A stretch of DNA of 64,000 nt from Chitinophaga sp. MM2321. Its GTDB lineage: Bacteria > Bacteroidota > Bacteroidia > Chitinophagales > Chitinophagaceae. The notes under the pieces are model-generated. The model saw only the letters and a list, made by a program, of their open reading frames with translations, ran no database searches and had not been told where the DNA came from. Shown here one piece after another: positions 17,613 through 26,975 of this stretch. The first letter of the stretch is position 1; every line of letters starts with the position of its first letter. The DNA lies in contig NZ_OZ035533.1 of the NCBI RefSeq assembly GCF_964033635.1, forward strand, positions 186,001 through 250,000, written 5' to 3'. The translations under genes were made by a program, and so were the position numbers.

Positions 17613-19061
17613 ATGAAATATTATATCCTCTTTATATCCGCACTGCTGTTATTTTCTTCCTGTGAGAAATTACTGGAAGAAAATCCGCAGTCTATTGCAG
17701 CAGAGAACTTTTATAATAATCCGGCAGAAGTGCAGGCAGGTTTGAATGCCATTTATACACCTATCCGCGGCGGTGGCAGTATGGGCGCTTTATACCAGAT
17801 CCAGCTGGAAATATATACGGAGTATATGTATGGCCGTGGCAGCCATGCACCGCTCAATGATTACGTTGGACTGGATAATACCAATATTACCCGTACAGAT
17901 GGGATGTGGACTACATTCTATGAGGCGATCCGTAATGCGAATATTGTTATTCAGAGAACGCCGCTGGGAACAAATCTGAATGACGCCGACCGCAGTAAAT
18001 TCCTGGGAGAAGCCCGGTTCCTGCGGGGGTTATTATATTTTCACCTGGTGAGAAACTGGGCCGGTGTTCCTTTGCGCACAGAAAATAACATGGATTCCGT
18101 TAATCTCCCAAGAAGTACAAAGGAAGAAATTTATAATTTTATTGAAGCAGACCTGTTATATGCAGAAGCTAATCTCCCGGATGTTCCGCGGCTGCCCGGA
18201 GCACCTTCCACATGGGCGGTAAAAACTTTATTGGCAGACGTTTACATGAATATGAATGACTATCCGAAAGCACGTGATAAAGCATTGGAAGTGATCGGGT
18301 CAAATAAATTTTCGTTGGTGAATGTGATGGTACCGGATGATTTTGATAAGATCTTTGGGCCTGACGTACAGTCCTCCACGGAAGAAATATTTTACCTGAA
18401 ATTTTCCAGAACACCTTCCGGTCAGGGCTTCGAATATCCTATGTATACACATTATCCCGGTACTATTTATTATCCTCCTGGTGGCTATTATACACTCTAT
18501 AGCGATTCAGAGGAAAATTCTTTTGTAAAGAACTGGGATAAACAGGATCTGCGCTATATCTTTAACTGGTACGCACAAACGTTCGGTCTTTCCAATACGA
18601 CTATTCTCAGTAAAAAATTCACGGATAAGGTCACAAACACCGCTGGAGGAAACGATTATCCGATGTACCGGTATGCGGATCTGCTGTTATTTTATGCAGA
18701 ATCAGCCAGCAGGGCCAACAACGGGCCTACTGCCGATGCCATGGAAAAACTGAATATGGTACATCGCCGGGCCTATGGTAAAAACCCGCTTGTTGCAGAT
18801 GCTACTGTAGATTTTAAGTTGAGTGATTATTCGTCTGCACAATCTTTTCTTGATCTGGTAGTAAAAGAAAGAGGGTATGAAGATTGTTCTGAAGGGAAAC
18901 GCTGGCTGGACCTGAAGCGTATGGGTATTGCCAAAGACGTGATCAAAGCCGTGAAAGGAATAACCGTTGCAGACAAACATATGCTGTGGCCTATTCCCAG
19001 GATCGAATACAACTATAATAAAGCAATAGATCCCATCAAGGATCAGAATCCCGGTTACTAA
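17613..19061 (+). CDS. SusD/RagB glycan-binding lipoprotein (locus A)
   Basis: A 482-residue surface lipoprotein that forms the lid of the SusC transporter and binds the glycan. The signal MKYYILFISALLLFSSC ends in a lipobox Cys, followed by EKLLEENPQSIAAENFYNNP, typical of mature SusD proteins. Helical TPR-like SusD sequence follows, with FLGEARFLRGLLYFHLVRNW and the C-terminal RPB7-like signature ERGYEDCSEGKRWLDLKRMG and LWPIPRIEYNYN, ending with DQNPGY. The length is normal. It is partnered with the SusC gene 24 bases upstream and similar to the SusD of locus E in the segment containing GRGS...GLD, which hints at related ligands. Confidence 0.93.
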   Translation: MKYYILFISALLLFSSCEKLLEENPQSIAAENFYNNPAEVQAGLNAIYTPIRGGGSMGALYQIQLEIYTEYMYGRGSHAPLNDYVGLDNTNITRTDGMWTTFYEAIRNANIVIQRTPLGTNLNDADRSKFLGEARFLRGLLYFHLVRNWAGVPLRTENNMDSVNLPRSTKEEIYNFIEADLLYAEANLPDVPRLPGAPSTWAVKTLLADVYMNMNDYPKARDKALEVIGSNKFSLVNVMVPDDFDKIFGPDVQSSTEEIFYLKFSRTPSGQGFEYPMYTHYPGTIYYPPGGYYTLYSDSEENSFVKNWDKQDLRYIFNWYAQTFGLSNTTILSKKFTDKVTNTAGGNDYPMYRYADLLLFYAESASRANNGPTADAMEKLNMVHRRAYGKNPLVADATVDFKLSDYSSAQSFLDLVVKERGYEDCSEGKRWLDLKRMGIAKDVIKAVKGITVADKHMLWPIPRIEYNYNKAIDPIKDQNPGY

Positions 19062-19070
19062 CCTTATCAA

Positions 19071-21056
19071 ATGATTATGAAAGTAAAAAGAATTGTAACA
19101 GCCCTGGGTTGTCTGCTAATAGTAAGCAGCCAGCTGTTTGCGGGCGCTCCGAAAGAAGTGGACGTTTGTATATATGGCGGGACTTCGGCAGGTGTAATAG
19201 CAGCTTACACCGCTAAGAAATTAAATAAAACGGTACTGCTGATAGAACCCACTAAACATCTGGGAGGGCTTACCTCCGGCGGTCTGGGATATACAGACAT
19301 CGGCAACAAGTATGCGATCAGTGGTATCTCCAGGGATTTTTACCGCCGCATCGGTACCCACTACGGAAAGTTTGAACAATGGATTTTTGAACCACATGTA
19401 GCCTCCGAAACTTTTGCACAGTATATCAAATCGGCAAAAGTAGACGTGTTGTACGGTCATCATATCACTTCCGCTAAAAAGGAAAACGGCTACATCACGG
19501 AAATTACCGTGGAAGGTAACGATGCCCAGGTGGTACGCGCTAAAATGTTCATCGACTGTTCCTATGAGGGCGACCTGATGGCAAAAGCCGGCGTACCTTA
19601 TACTGTGGGCCGCGAAGCCAACAGTGATTATAATGAAACCTACAACGGTGTACAGCTGAGAAACAAACACCAGTTTCCCGATGGCATAGATCCTTACAAA
19701 ACACCCGGCAAACCGGAGAGCGGATTGGTATGGGGTATCAGCCCCGAAAAGCTGGATGCGCAGGGTAGCGGCGATAAAAAAGTGCAGTCCTATAATTTCA
19801 GGATCTGCTTAACCAGCGATGTTGCCAACCAGGTGCCGATCACACAGCCACAGGATTACGATGCTTCCCGCTACGAGTTATTGCTGCGCGTACTGGATAA
19901 AACACCGGCGAAAGATCTGTGGGCTTTTCTGAAGTTTGATCTGATGCCCAACAAAAAAACGGATATCAACAACAACGGTGCTTTTTCAACAGATATGATC
20001 GGGATGAACTATAACTATCCGGAAGCAGATTATGCTACCCGTAAAAAGATCATCAGCGACCATGAAAGTTATACCAAAGGACTATTGTATTTCATCGGGC
20101 ACGATGCGCGCATGCCACAGCACCTGCGCCAGGAAATGTTGAAATGGGGATATCCTAAAGATGAATACACCGATAACGGTCACTGGTCTCCGCAGTTATA
20201 TGTAAGGGAAGTACGCCGCATGATCGGAGACTATGTAATGACGCAAGCCAATTGCGAAGGAAAGGAAACGGTAACAGATGGCGTAGGTATGGCGGCTTAT
20301 ACAATGGACTCACATAACTGTCAGCGTATAGTCGTAAACGGTATGGTGAAGAATGAAGGCGATGTACAGATAGGTGGCTTTGGTCCTTATCCCATTTCGT
20401 ACCGGTCCATCATCCCGAAAGCGACCGATTGTAAAAACCTGCTGGTACCTGTTTGCCTGTCGGCCACCCACATCGCCTATGGCTCCATCCGGATGGAACC
20501 GGTGTTTATGGTGCTGGGTCAATCTGCTGCCACAGCAGCGGTAGAGGCTATTGAGCATCATTCATCCGTACAGGATGTGCCCATTAAAAAAGTGCGGGAA
20601 CGACTCACCTCCAACCCGCTGGCAGATAACAGCATCCCCGAAATACTGGTGGATAATGACGATGCCGCGCACGTAACCATCACCGGCGACTGGAAAAAGG
20701 ACAAAAGAGGAAGCTACGGTCCCTCTATGTTTACAGATAATAGTAAGGGCAGTGTGGCAAAGTCGATCCGCTTCTCTCCGGAAATTATCCGGAATGGAAC
20801 CTATCACATTTACTCCTATGTACCAAAGGTGGCTAACCTGTCCGGTACCACCCTGGTGAAGATCTTTGACGGTAAAAAGGTTAATGAGGTAAAGATAACA
20901 GCGGATGCTATCCGGGTAGAAGGACAAACTTCCGGTGAATGGGTAGACCTGGGCGCCTATCGTTTATCAAAAGGCCAAAAAGCCTACGTAGAAGTAAATA
21001 ATGATAAGGCGGACGGTGTTGTAGTGGCAGATGCGATGCTGTTTATCGCTAAATAA
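19071..21056 (+). CDS. Exported FAD-dependent oxidoreductase with C-terminal golvesin-like domain
   Basis: A 661-residue protein with a signal peptide (VKRIVTALGCLLIVSSQLFA) and an FAD_oxidored-type domain: dinucleotide-binding CIYGGTSAGVIAAYTAKKL, then LLIEPTKHLGGLTSGGLGYTD, DCSYEGDLMAKAGVPYTVGRE, and the C-terminal FAD site IRMEPVFMVLGQSAATAA. About 130 extra residues follow (from about 530) with TGDWKKDKRGSYGPSMFTDN, YHIYSYVPKV and AYVEVNNDKADGVVVADAML, which resemble the golvesin/xanthan-lyase C-terminal domain, probably carbohydrate-binding. The substrate is unknown; an oxidation of a sugar or its aglycone is inferred from position behind SusCD. The start may be 19071 or the second Met at 19077. 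The locus D homologue (52478-54109) lacks the C-terminal domain. Confidence 0.88.
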   Translation: MIMKVKRIVTALGCLLIVSSQLFAGAPKEVDVCIYGGTSAGVIAAYTAKKLNKTVLLIEPTKHLGGLTSGGLGYTDIGNKYAISGISRDFYRRIGTHYGKFEQWIFEPHVASETFAQYIKSAKVDVLYGHHITSAKKENGYITEITVEGNDAQVVRAKMFIDCSYEGDLMAKAGVPYTVGREANSDYNETYNGVQLRNKHQFPDGIDPYKTPGKPESGLVWGISPEKLDAQGSGDKKVQSYNFRICLTSDVANQVPITQPQDYDASRYELLLRVLDKTPAKDLWAFLKFDLMPNKKTDINNNGAFSTDMIGMNYNYPEADYATRKKIISDHESYTKGLLYFIGHDARMPQHLRQEMLKWGYPKDEYTDNGHWSPQLYVREVRRMIGDYVMTQANCEGKETVTDGVGMAAYTMDSHNCQRIVVNGMVKNEGDVQIGGFGPYPISYRSIIPKATDCKNLLVPVCLSATHIAYGSIRMEPVFMVLGQSAATAAVEAIEHHSSVQDVPIKKVRERLTSNPLADNSIPEILVDNDDAAHVTITGDWKKDKRGSYGPSMFTDNSKGSVAKSIRFSPEIIRNGTYHIYSYVPKVANLSGTTLVKIFDGKKVNEVKITADAIRVEGQTSGEWVDLGAYRLSKGQKAYVEVNNDKADGVVVADAMLFIAK

Positions 21057-21063
21057 AGACCAG

Positions 21064-21190
21064 ACCAGGATTTAACGGATAAAAAGGATTAGCAGGATGG
21101 GTGGAGGAGATATGAAAGTAGTATAATTATATTATTACGCTCATATATCCTCCACCCATCCTGCTAATCCTTTTTCCGTTAAATCCTGGT
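21064..21190. repeat. Long imperfect inverted repeat (about 50-bp arms)
   Basis: The left arm (21064-21115, beginning ACCAGGATTTAACGG) and right arm (21141-21190, ending CCGTTAAATCCTGGT) are near-perfect reverse complements with one 2-base indel and one mismatch, enclosing a 25-base AT-rich loop. It fills the gap between the locus A oxidoreductase and the locus B sigma factor. The GGATTTAACGG...AAGGATTAGCAGGAT wording resembles short repeats dispersed in intergenic regions of many bacteria, so a MITE/REP-like element is likely. As RNA it would fold into a very stable hairpin and could end locus A transcription. Confidence 0.75.
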
Positions 21191-21231
21191 TTTGTTTAGC
21201 TTTATGTTGAAACAAGAATAGCGAACAGAAA

Positions 21232-21861
21232 TTGTCTATAAGAGCCGTCCATAACGAATACGTATTGCTTGAACTGGTGGCCAAAGGTGACCAGCAAGCT
21301 TTTGAGGACCTTTTCCATGCGTATCATCAGCAATTGGCGGAATATATATTCCGGCTTACCGAATCGCAGGAAATGACCGAAGATATTGTACAGGATGTTT
21401 TCATCAAGCTATGGATGAAACGGGAAACATTGCCGGGGCTCAACAATTTTATCCACTACCTGTTCATTCTCAGCAGGAACCATACTTTTAATTGTCTGCG
21501 TAAAAAGGCTAACCAGGAAGTGCGTCACCGGGAATGGGCCAGGCAGTTTGAAGAAGAGACATATATGAATACCGCTCCGGAAAATGACTATAGCACACTC
21601 ATAGAAACAGCCGTGAGCAAGCTGCCACCCCAGCAGCAGAAGGTGTATTTACTGAGCAGGCATCAACGTTTAAAACATGAGGAAATAGCAGCGCAGCTGG
21701 GTATTTCTGCAGAAACCTCCAAAAAACACATCAAACTGGCCCTGCGCGCCATTACCCAATATGTGCATCAGCATATGGATACGGTTATATTATTGATACT
21801 TCTGTCCATTTTTGCAAATAGGTATACGCCGTTTTGCGGACAACCTGCCCTCTTTTTATAA
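21232..21861 (+). CDS. FecI-like ECF RNA polymerase sigma factor (locus B), TTG start
   Basis: A 209-residue ECF sigma factor. Region 2 covers about residues 20-90 (AFEDLFHAYHQQLAEYIFRL, MTEDIVQDVFIKLWMKRE), and region 4 about 125-180 (LPPQQQKVYLLSRHQRLKHE, HEEIAAQLGISAETSKKHIK). A hydrophobic tail (TVILLILLSIFANR) follows. No in-frame ATG precedes region 2: the frame is closed by TGA at 21208-21210, and TTG at 21232 gives the usual short leader, so a TTG start is likely. It lies directly after the long inverted repeat and heads the locus B transcription unit, controlled by the FecR encoded 99 bases downstream. Confidence 0.9.
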   Translation: MSIRAVHNEYVLLELVAKGDQQAFEDLFHAYHQQLAEYIFRLTESQEMTEDIVQDVFIKLWMKRETLPGLNNFIHYLFILSRNHTFNCLRKKANQEVRHREWARQFEEETYMNTAPENDYSTLIETAVSKLPPQQQKVYLLSRHQRLKHEEIAAQLGISAETSKKHIKLALRAITQYVHQHMDTVILLILLSIFANRYTPFCGQPALFL

Positions 21862-21960
21862 TCGCCCGGAAAAATCTTTTTCTCCCGTTACCCCTTTTTC
21901 CTACCCGGCGGGTCTTTACTACAGACAAGCTATTTTATCATCCTTTTTTAATATAACTGC

Positions 21961-23175
21961 ATGTCAGATAAAAGACTGACCTATTTATTTTTTCAATATT
22001 TCAATAAGACAATCGCAGCGGAAGAGTTGGATGAATTGATGTTGTTGTTAAATGATCCGGTAAATGAACAGCGGGTGAAAGTGCTGATGGAAGAGACCTA
22101 CCAGGTGTTTGAACCTGGAAAGCGGGTGTTGGATGATGTACAGAGCAAACAATTATTTACCCGGATACTGGCCCATAGTGAACCTGTTGTAAAGGAATTG
22201 CCTGTTGGCCGACGTCGCACAATGTGGTGGCGTATGACAGCGGCAGCAGCCGTGCTGCTCCTGTTTTCTGCGGGATTTTATTGGTGGTCTGCCGACAGGT
22301 CGCAGCCATCGGTTGCTACAGCAGATAACAGGACCGATGTGTTGCCGGGTGGCAGTAAAGCTACCCTGCTACTGGCAGATGGGTCCACCATAACGCTCGA
22401 CAGTACCGGTAACCAGGTGATTAAGCAGGGCAACGCCACTATCAATCAGTATAATGGGCGCTTGCAATACACCGGTAATAATACGGCAACAGTGAGCTAC
22501 AACACCCTTGCCACTCCGCTGGGCGGCCAGTTTCGCATCACCTTACCGGATGGAAGTAATGTGTGGCTGAATTCCGCCTCTTCTCTCCGGTATCCTACTG
22601 CCTTTGCAGGAAAAGAGCGGGTAGTGGAGTTGCACGGCCAGGGATATTTTGAAATAGCACAAAATGCCAATCAGCCTTTTAAGGTAAGGGTATTACCGGA
22701 ACAGGGACAACATACGCTGGGAGAAGAAAAGGGACCTGAAAAGCAGCCGATGGAGGTGCAGGTATTAGGTACCCACTTCGACATTATGGCTTATGCAGAT
22801 GAAAGTACCGTAAAAACCACCCTGCTGGAAGGCGCAGTAAAAGTAAAACAAGGCATTACCCAGGCCACCCTGGAGCCGGGCCAGCAGGCTGTATTAAACA
22901 ATGCCAGCAATGCACTGTTTGTTCAGGCAGCCGATATCAACCAGGTGATTGCCTGGAAAACAGGATTTTTTGAATTTGCCAATACAGACCTGGCCACTAT
23001 TATGCGTCAGGTAGCCCGGTGGTATGATGTAGAGGTGGTGTTCCGCAACAAACATCCTTCGGAACAATTCTTCGGACGTGTCAGCCGGAACATGCCACTA
23101 TCACACATCCTGCGCCTGCTGGAAGAAAATGGGCTTCATTTCAGTATGGAAGGAAAAAAGGTAACCGTTCTTTAA
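21961..23175 (+). CDS. FecR-family anti-sigma factor (locus B)
   Basis: A 404-residue anti-sigma factor. The cytoplasmic part is at 1-89 and the membrane helix at about 90-109 (WRMTAAAAVLLLFSAGFYWW). The periplasmic FecR domain has PLGGQFRITLPDGSNVWLNS, GQGYFEIAQNANQPFKVRV and VQVLGTHFDIMAY, and the C-terminal DUF4974 part has VARWYDVEVVFRNKHPSEQF and HILRLLEENGLHFSMEGKKV. Compared with the FecR of loci A and D it has about 17 extra residues (LPEQGQHTLGEEKGPEKQP) between FKVRV and MEVQVLGTHF, a hydrophilic loop that may be tolerated on the surface. It is the partner of the sigma factor upstream and the SusC downstream; the 241-base gap to susC carries a candidate antisense RNA. Confidence 0.93.
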   Translation: MSDKRLTYLFFQYFNKTIAAEELDELMLLLNDPVNEQRVKVLMEETYQVFEPGKRVLDDVQSKQLFTRILAHSEPVVKELPVGRRRTMWWRMTAAAAVLLLFSAGFYWWSADRSQPSVATADNRTDVLPGGSKATLLLADGSTITLDSTGNQVIKQGNATINQYNGRLQYTGNNTATVSYNTLATPLGGQFRITLPDGSNVWLNSASSLRYPTAFAGKERVVELHGQGYFEIAQNANQPFKVRVLPEQGQHTLGEEKGPEKQPMEVQVLGTHFDIMAYADESTVKTTLLEGAVKVKQGITQATLEPGQQAVLNNASNALFVQAADINQVIAWKTGFFEFANTDLATIMRQVARWYDVEVVFRNKHPSEQFFGRVSRNMPLSHILRLLEENGLHFSMEGKKVTVL

Positions 23176-23307
23176 AAAGCATAGGATAATAGATAATATA
23201 ATAAACACCTGTACCTGAAATGAAATAAGAAGAGATACTGTAAACAGATAAAAATTAAACACGTACACGTTATGAAGACTTAATTCTCCGGGAAAGGGTT
23301 ATCCATT

Positions 23308-23403
23308 AAAAAACCGGAAGTGCTACCAACACTTCCGGCGAACTATTGGATAATGCCGAAAAAAAACAATCCAGTCAAAGACTACCTATTCCGTCATTAC
23401 CAA
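23308..23403 (-). ncRNA. Candidate antisense RNA over the susC leader (locus B)
   Basis: This has the same design as in loci A and D. A minus-strand terminator has 9-bp arms CCGGAAGTG / CACTTCCGG (23314-23338) followed by six U (23308-23313). A minus-strand TACTTTTG box (plus-strand CAAAAGTA, 23410-23417) matches TAnnTTTG and ends on the A of the susC ATG. The predicted RNA is about 95 nt. The loop (CTACCAA) differs from that of locus A while the stem is kept, which points to selection on the structure. The 5' end is estimated. Confidence 0.5.
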
Positions 23404-23416
23404 ACATTACAAAAGT

Positions 23417-26400
23417 ATGCATTTAAATTTTTGCAGAAAAGCCACGTTTAGTAGCGAACTAATATCAACCAGGTTCACCAGGGGCATTGAAGAACATGAT
23501 CAGCGAAGTAAATCCGTCTGGCGCGGATTCGTTAAGACCGCTGAAAGACTTTATCAGCTTAGTAAGTCTTCGCCTTTAAAAAGACGAATTGTCATGCAGA
23601 TGAAATTGACCACCTTCCTTTTATTCGCTGCCTGCTTACATATCAGTGCAGCCGGATTATCACAGGATGTAACACTTGCCGTAAAGGATGCGCCGCTTCG
23701 CAAGGTACTTCTGGAAATTTCCAGGCAAACAGGTGTTTCCATCGTTGCCAATGAAACATTATTTGTCGGTACGCAGCCAGTTACAATCAATGTTAAGGAA
23801 CTGTCTCTCCGCGAGGTGCTGGATATATGCTTAAAGAACCAGCCTGTCGGTTACACGATAGAGAACAATAATATCATCATTAAAAATACTTCCCCGGGCC
23901 GGTCACCGGCCCCACCTGCCGCTGCTAAAGACACCGTGATACCTGTGTCGGGCGTAGTAACAGATTCCACAGGCGTGCCTATACCAGGTGTAACGGTATT
24001 GGTAAAAGATACCAGGTCGGGTACACAAACAGATGCCAGCGGAAGATTTACCCTGTCACTATCGCCGGGGCGTACACTGGTATTTTCATATACCGGTTAT
24101 CTGTCACAGGAAGTGGCGGTAGGTAGCCGCACCAGCCTGCATATCAATTTAATGACCGACATCAAATCACTGGAAAGCGTAGTGGTAATTGGTTATGGTA
24201 CCAAAAGAAAACAAAGCCTCACAGGCGCCATTTCTGTGGTGAATGCCGACGTAATCAAATCGCGGCCTATTACCAACGCAGTAGCAGCCTTACAGGGTCA
24301 GGTACCCGGCCTCGTTGTGCAAAGATCATCCGGACAACCCGGTAGTGAAGGATTTGATCTGAATGTAAGGGGATATTCATCTACCAACGGTGGTAATTCC
24401 CCGCTGGTACTGATAGATGGTATTGCTGGCAGCTTTGATCTTTTGAACCCTGATGATATAGAATCCATCACCGTATTAAAAGATGCTTCTGCTTCCATCT
24501 ATGGCGCACGGGCGGCTAACGGCGTTATGCTGGTCACCACCAAAAGAGGAAAAAAAGGTACCCCCAGTATCAATTACAGTAACAATTTCGCTGTTTCAAA
24601 ATTAACGGGCATGATGAAAAGCCCTACCAACTACGAAATGGCGGTGATGGATAACGAAGCTAATATTCACAACAGCTCCGCACCTATGTACACGCAGGAT
24701 ATGCTGCAAAAAATATTGAGCAACGATTCTAACCCCATTCCCCATCCTTTGTATGGTGGCTGGATGCTTTTCTTTACCAATACCGATTGGAAAAATGCCG
24801 TGTTTGAAAACGGTTTTCAGCAGAAGCACAGCCTGAATGTTTCCGGCGGCGGCAATAATTCGAGTTATTATTTGTCGGGCAGCTACAGTAACCAGGCGGG
24901 CGTTGTAAGATATGCGAATGATAACAACCGCCGTTACAACCTGCGGATGAATTATAACTACGATTTCTTTAAATGGTTAAGGCTGGAATCAAAAGTTTCT
25001 TTTGAAGATCAGCGACGCACAGATATCGGTGGCATGGGAGGATGGAATATTACCGAAGCTATTTTCGGAATGCCCAATCACCCCGTTTATACACCGGACG
25101 GTAAATTCTTCGCCCAGGGTGGATGGGGTAACGCTGTAGCACAGGCCAAAGAGGGCGCTACCGCTACTTTTAATACGCGGAACATCAATACCAATTTCAA
25201 ATTAATCGCTGATATTACCTCCGACCTGAAACTCAACCTGCAAGCGGGCATTAACTACCAGACCGGTAAAGACGAGGATATTGCCAAAGCAGTACCCCTT
25301 TACAACTGGGACGGAGGCCTTGCCTACTATGGTATTGCCAGCAGTCCGGAGCTGGGTTCCCTTACACTTACAAGCAGGGAAGCAAAGTACCGGAACTTCA
25401 CAGGCTATCTTGAGTACAATAAGAACTTTGGAAAACATGAGCTGAATGTGATGGCCGGTATGGCGCATGAAGAAAACGATGACAGCTGGTTTAGCGCCTA
25501 CAGGGATCATTTTGTAACAGCGGATCTGTGGTCCATGAACCTCGGTGGTACCCAGAATATGAAGAATGATAGCCGCGGAACCCAATGGGCTATCAGCTCT
25601 GCATTTTCCAGGGTCAGCTATAGCTTCGATAATAAATACCTGCTGGAAGCCAATTTCCGGTATGATGGCAGTTCCAGGTTTCAGCAGGCAACACGATGGG
25701 GGTTGTTTCCCGGCGTTTCAGCGGCCTGGCGTTTGTCTGAAGAAAATTTCATAAAAGAGTCAGGTTTATTCAACGACCTGAAGTTAAGGGCCTCCTACGG
25801 CCAAACCGGCAACCAGGAAGGCGTAGGATTGTATGATTATATCCAGCTCCTGAATATCAGTGGTCCATATCCTTTGGGTCCGGGCGGGCAGAATCAATCT
25901 GCTGCACTCGCAGGCATGGTGTCATTAAACAGAACCTGGGAAACACTGATCAACCGCAACATCGGTATAGATGCTTCCGTACTGGCATCCAGGCTGAACT
26001 TCTCTTTCGATTACTTTGTAAAAACCAATAAGGACCTGTTGATACCGGTTACTTATCCTTCCCTTTTGGGCGCTACTGCTCCTTACTCCAATTCCGGAGA
26101 GTTAAAAACCTGGGGTTTTGAAGCTTCCCTGGGATGGAAAGATAAAATCGGAAAACTGGATTATTCTGCCCGCGTGATCATCAGCGATGCACAGAATAAG
26201 ATTGTAAACTACGGCGGTGCAGATACTTATGTACCCGGACTGAATATGATCAGGGAAGGCTACCCGATCAACACCTATTTCGCCTATGTTTTTGATGGCC
26301 TTATCCGTGATCAGAAACAGCTGGACGAATATAAAAAACTGGATGGCGTGCCTTCGGATATTGGTATAGGTGATGCGATGTTTAAAGATGTGAATGGTGA

Positions 26401-26950
26401 TGGAAAGATCAGCCCTTACAGCGATAAAGCCGGCAGCGATGGTGATGTGGTGAATGTAGGTAGCATTACTCCCCGTTACAGCTACGGTGTAAACCTGAAT
26501 GCAAAGTACCGGAATTTTGATGTGGGTATCTTCCTGCAGGGTGTTGGTAAAAGGGTGATGTTCAGGGAAGGTGAATACGCCATGCCATGGAGTGATTGGT
26601 GGAGACAACCACCTGAATTTTATTATGGTCAGACATGGAATGAAGACCGCCCTGACGCCGCCTATCCAAGGCTCACGCATGGTAATATCAGAACCTGGAA
26701 TTACCAACCTTCTACGCTCCAGGAAATCAATGCTGCTTATGTAAGATTGAAAAACCTGACCGTTGGTTATTCCCTGCCGGCACCAGTGCTGCAAAGGGTT
26801 TCCATCGCGCAGGCACGTATCTATTTCAGCGGTCAGGATCTGGCAGAAATCCATCATGTAAAAGGTGGATGGGACCCGGAATCATCGCAGAATGGTTTTA
26901 ATTATCCATTCCAGCGTTTGTATTCTTTTGGCCTTGACATAACCTTTTGA
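23417..26950 (+). CDS. SusC/RagA TonB-dependent receptor with STN domain (locus B)
   Basis: A 1177-residue outer-membrane importer. It has an unusually long basic pre-sequence (about 60 residues, starting MHLNFCRKA), a signal peptide at about 60-83 (MQMKLTTFLLFAACLHISAA), an STN domain at about 96-156, a carboxypeptidase-D-like domain at about 177-250 (VSGVVTDSTGVPIPGVTVLV), a plug with a divergent SusC motif NSPLVLIDGIAG and then DASASIYGARAANGVMLVTT, and a barrel ending RLYSFGLDITF. The start at 23417 is supported by its likeness to the starts in loci A and E; a later Met at residue 60 or 62 is possible. SusD follows after 25 bases. This receptor is less like the other four, which suggests a different glycan. 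Confidence 0.92.
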   Translation: MHLNFCRKATFSSELISTRFTRGIEEHDQRSKSVWRGFVKTAERLYQLSKSSPLKRRIVMQMKLTTFLLFAACLHISAAGLSQDVTLAVKDAPLRKVLLEISRQTGVSIVANETLFVGTQPVTINVKELSLREVLDICLKNQPVGYTIENNNIIIKNTSPGRSPAPPAAAKDTVIPVSGVVTDSTGVPIPGVTVLVKDTRSGTQTDASGRFTLSLSPGRTLVFSYTGYLSQEVAVGSRTSLHINLMTDIKSLESVVVIGYGTKRKQSLTGAISVVNADVIKSRPITNAVAALQGQVPGLVVQRSSGQPGSEGFDLNVRGYSSTNGGNSPLVLIDGIAGSFDLLNPDDIESITVLKDASASIYGARAANGVMLVTTKRGKKGTPSINYSNNFAVSKLTGMMKSPTNYEMAVMDNEANIHNSSAPMYTQDMLQKILSNDSNPIPHPLYGGWMLFFTNTDWKNAVFENGFQQKHSLNVSGGGNNSSYYLSGSYSNQAGVVRYANDNNRRYNLRMNYNYDFFKWLRLESKVSFEDQRRTDIGGMGGWNITEAIFGMPNHPVYTPDGKFFAQGGWGNAVAQAKEGATATFNTRNINTNFKLIADITSDLKLNLQAGINYQTGKDEDIAKAVPLYNWDGGLAYYGIASSPELGSLTLTSREAKYRNFTGYLEYNKNFGKHELNVMAGMAHEENDDSWFSAYRDHFVTADLWSMNLGGTQNMKNDSRGTQWAISSAFSRVSYSFDNKYLLEANFRYDGSSRFQQATRWGLFPGVSAAWRLSEENFIKESGLFNDLKLRASYGQTGNQEGVGLYDYIQLLNISGPYPLGPGGQNQSAALAGMVSLNRTWETLINRNIGIDASVLASRLNFSFDYFVKTNKDLLIPVTYPSLLGATAPYSNSGELKTWGFEASLGWKDKIGKLDYSARVIISDAQNKIVNYGGADTYVPGLNMIREGYPINTYFAYVFDGLIRDQKQLDEYKKLDGVPSDIGIGDAMFKDVNGDGKISPYSDKAGSDGDVVNVGSITPRYSYGVNLNAKYRNFDVGIFLQGVGKRVMFREGEYAMPWSDWWRQPPEFYYGQTWNEDRPDAAYPRLTHGNIRTWNYQPSTLQEINAAYVRLKNLTVGYSLPAPVLQRVSIAQARIYFSGQDLAEIHHVKGGWDPESSQNGFNYPFQRLYSFGLDITF

Positions 26951-26975
26951 CCGACCAAAAAATAAATCATCAGTT

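Noticed and set aside
26102..26857. Long open frame (251 codons) on the minus strand
   Set aside because: It lies inside the locus B SusC gene, whose barrel sequence is clearly coding on the plus strand; the antisense product resembles nothing.
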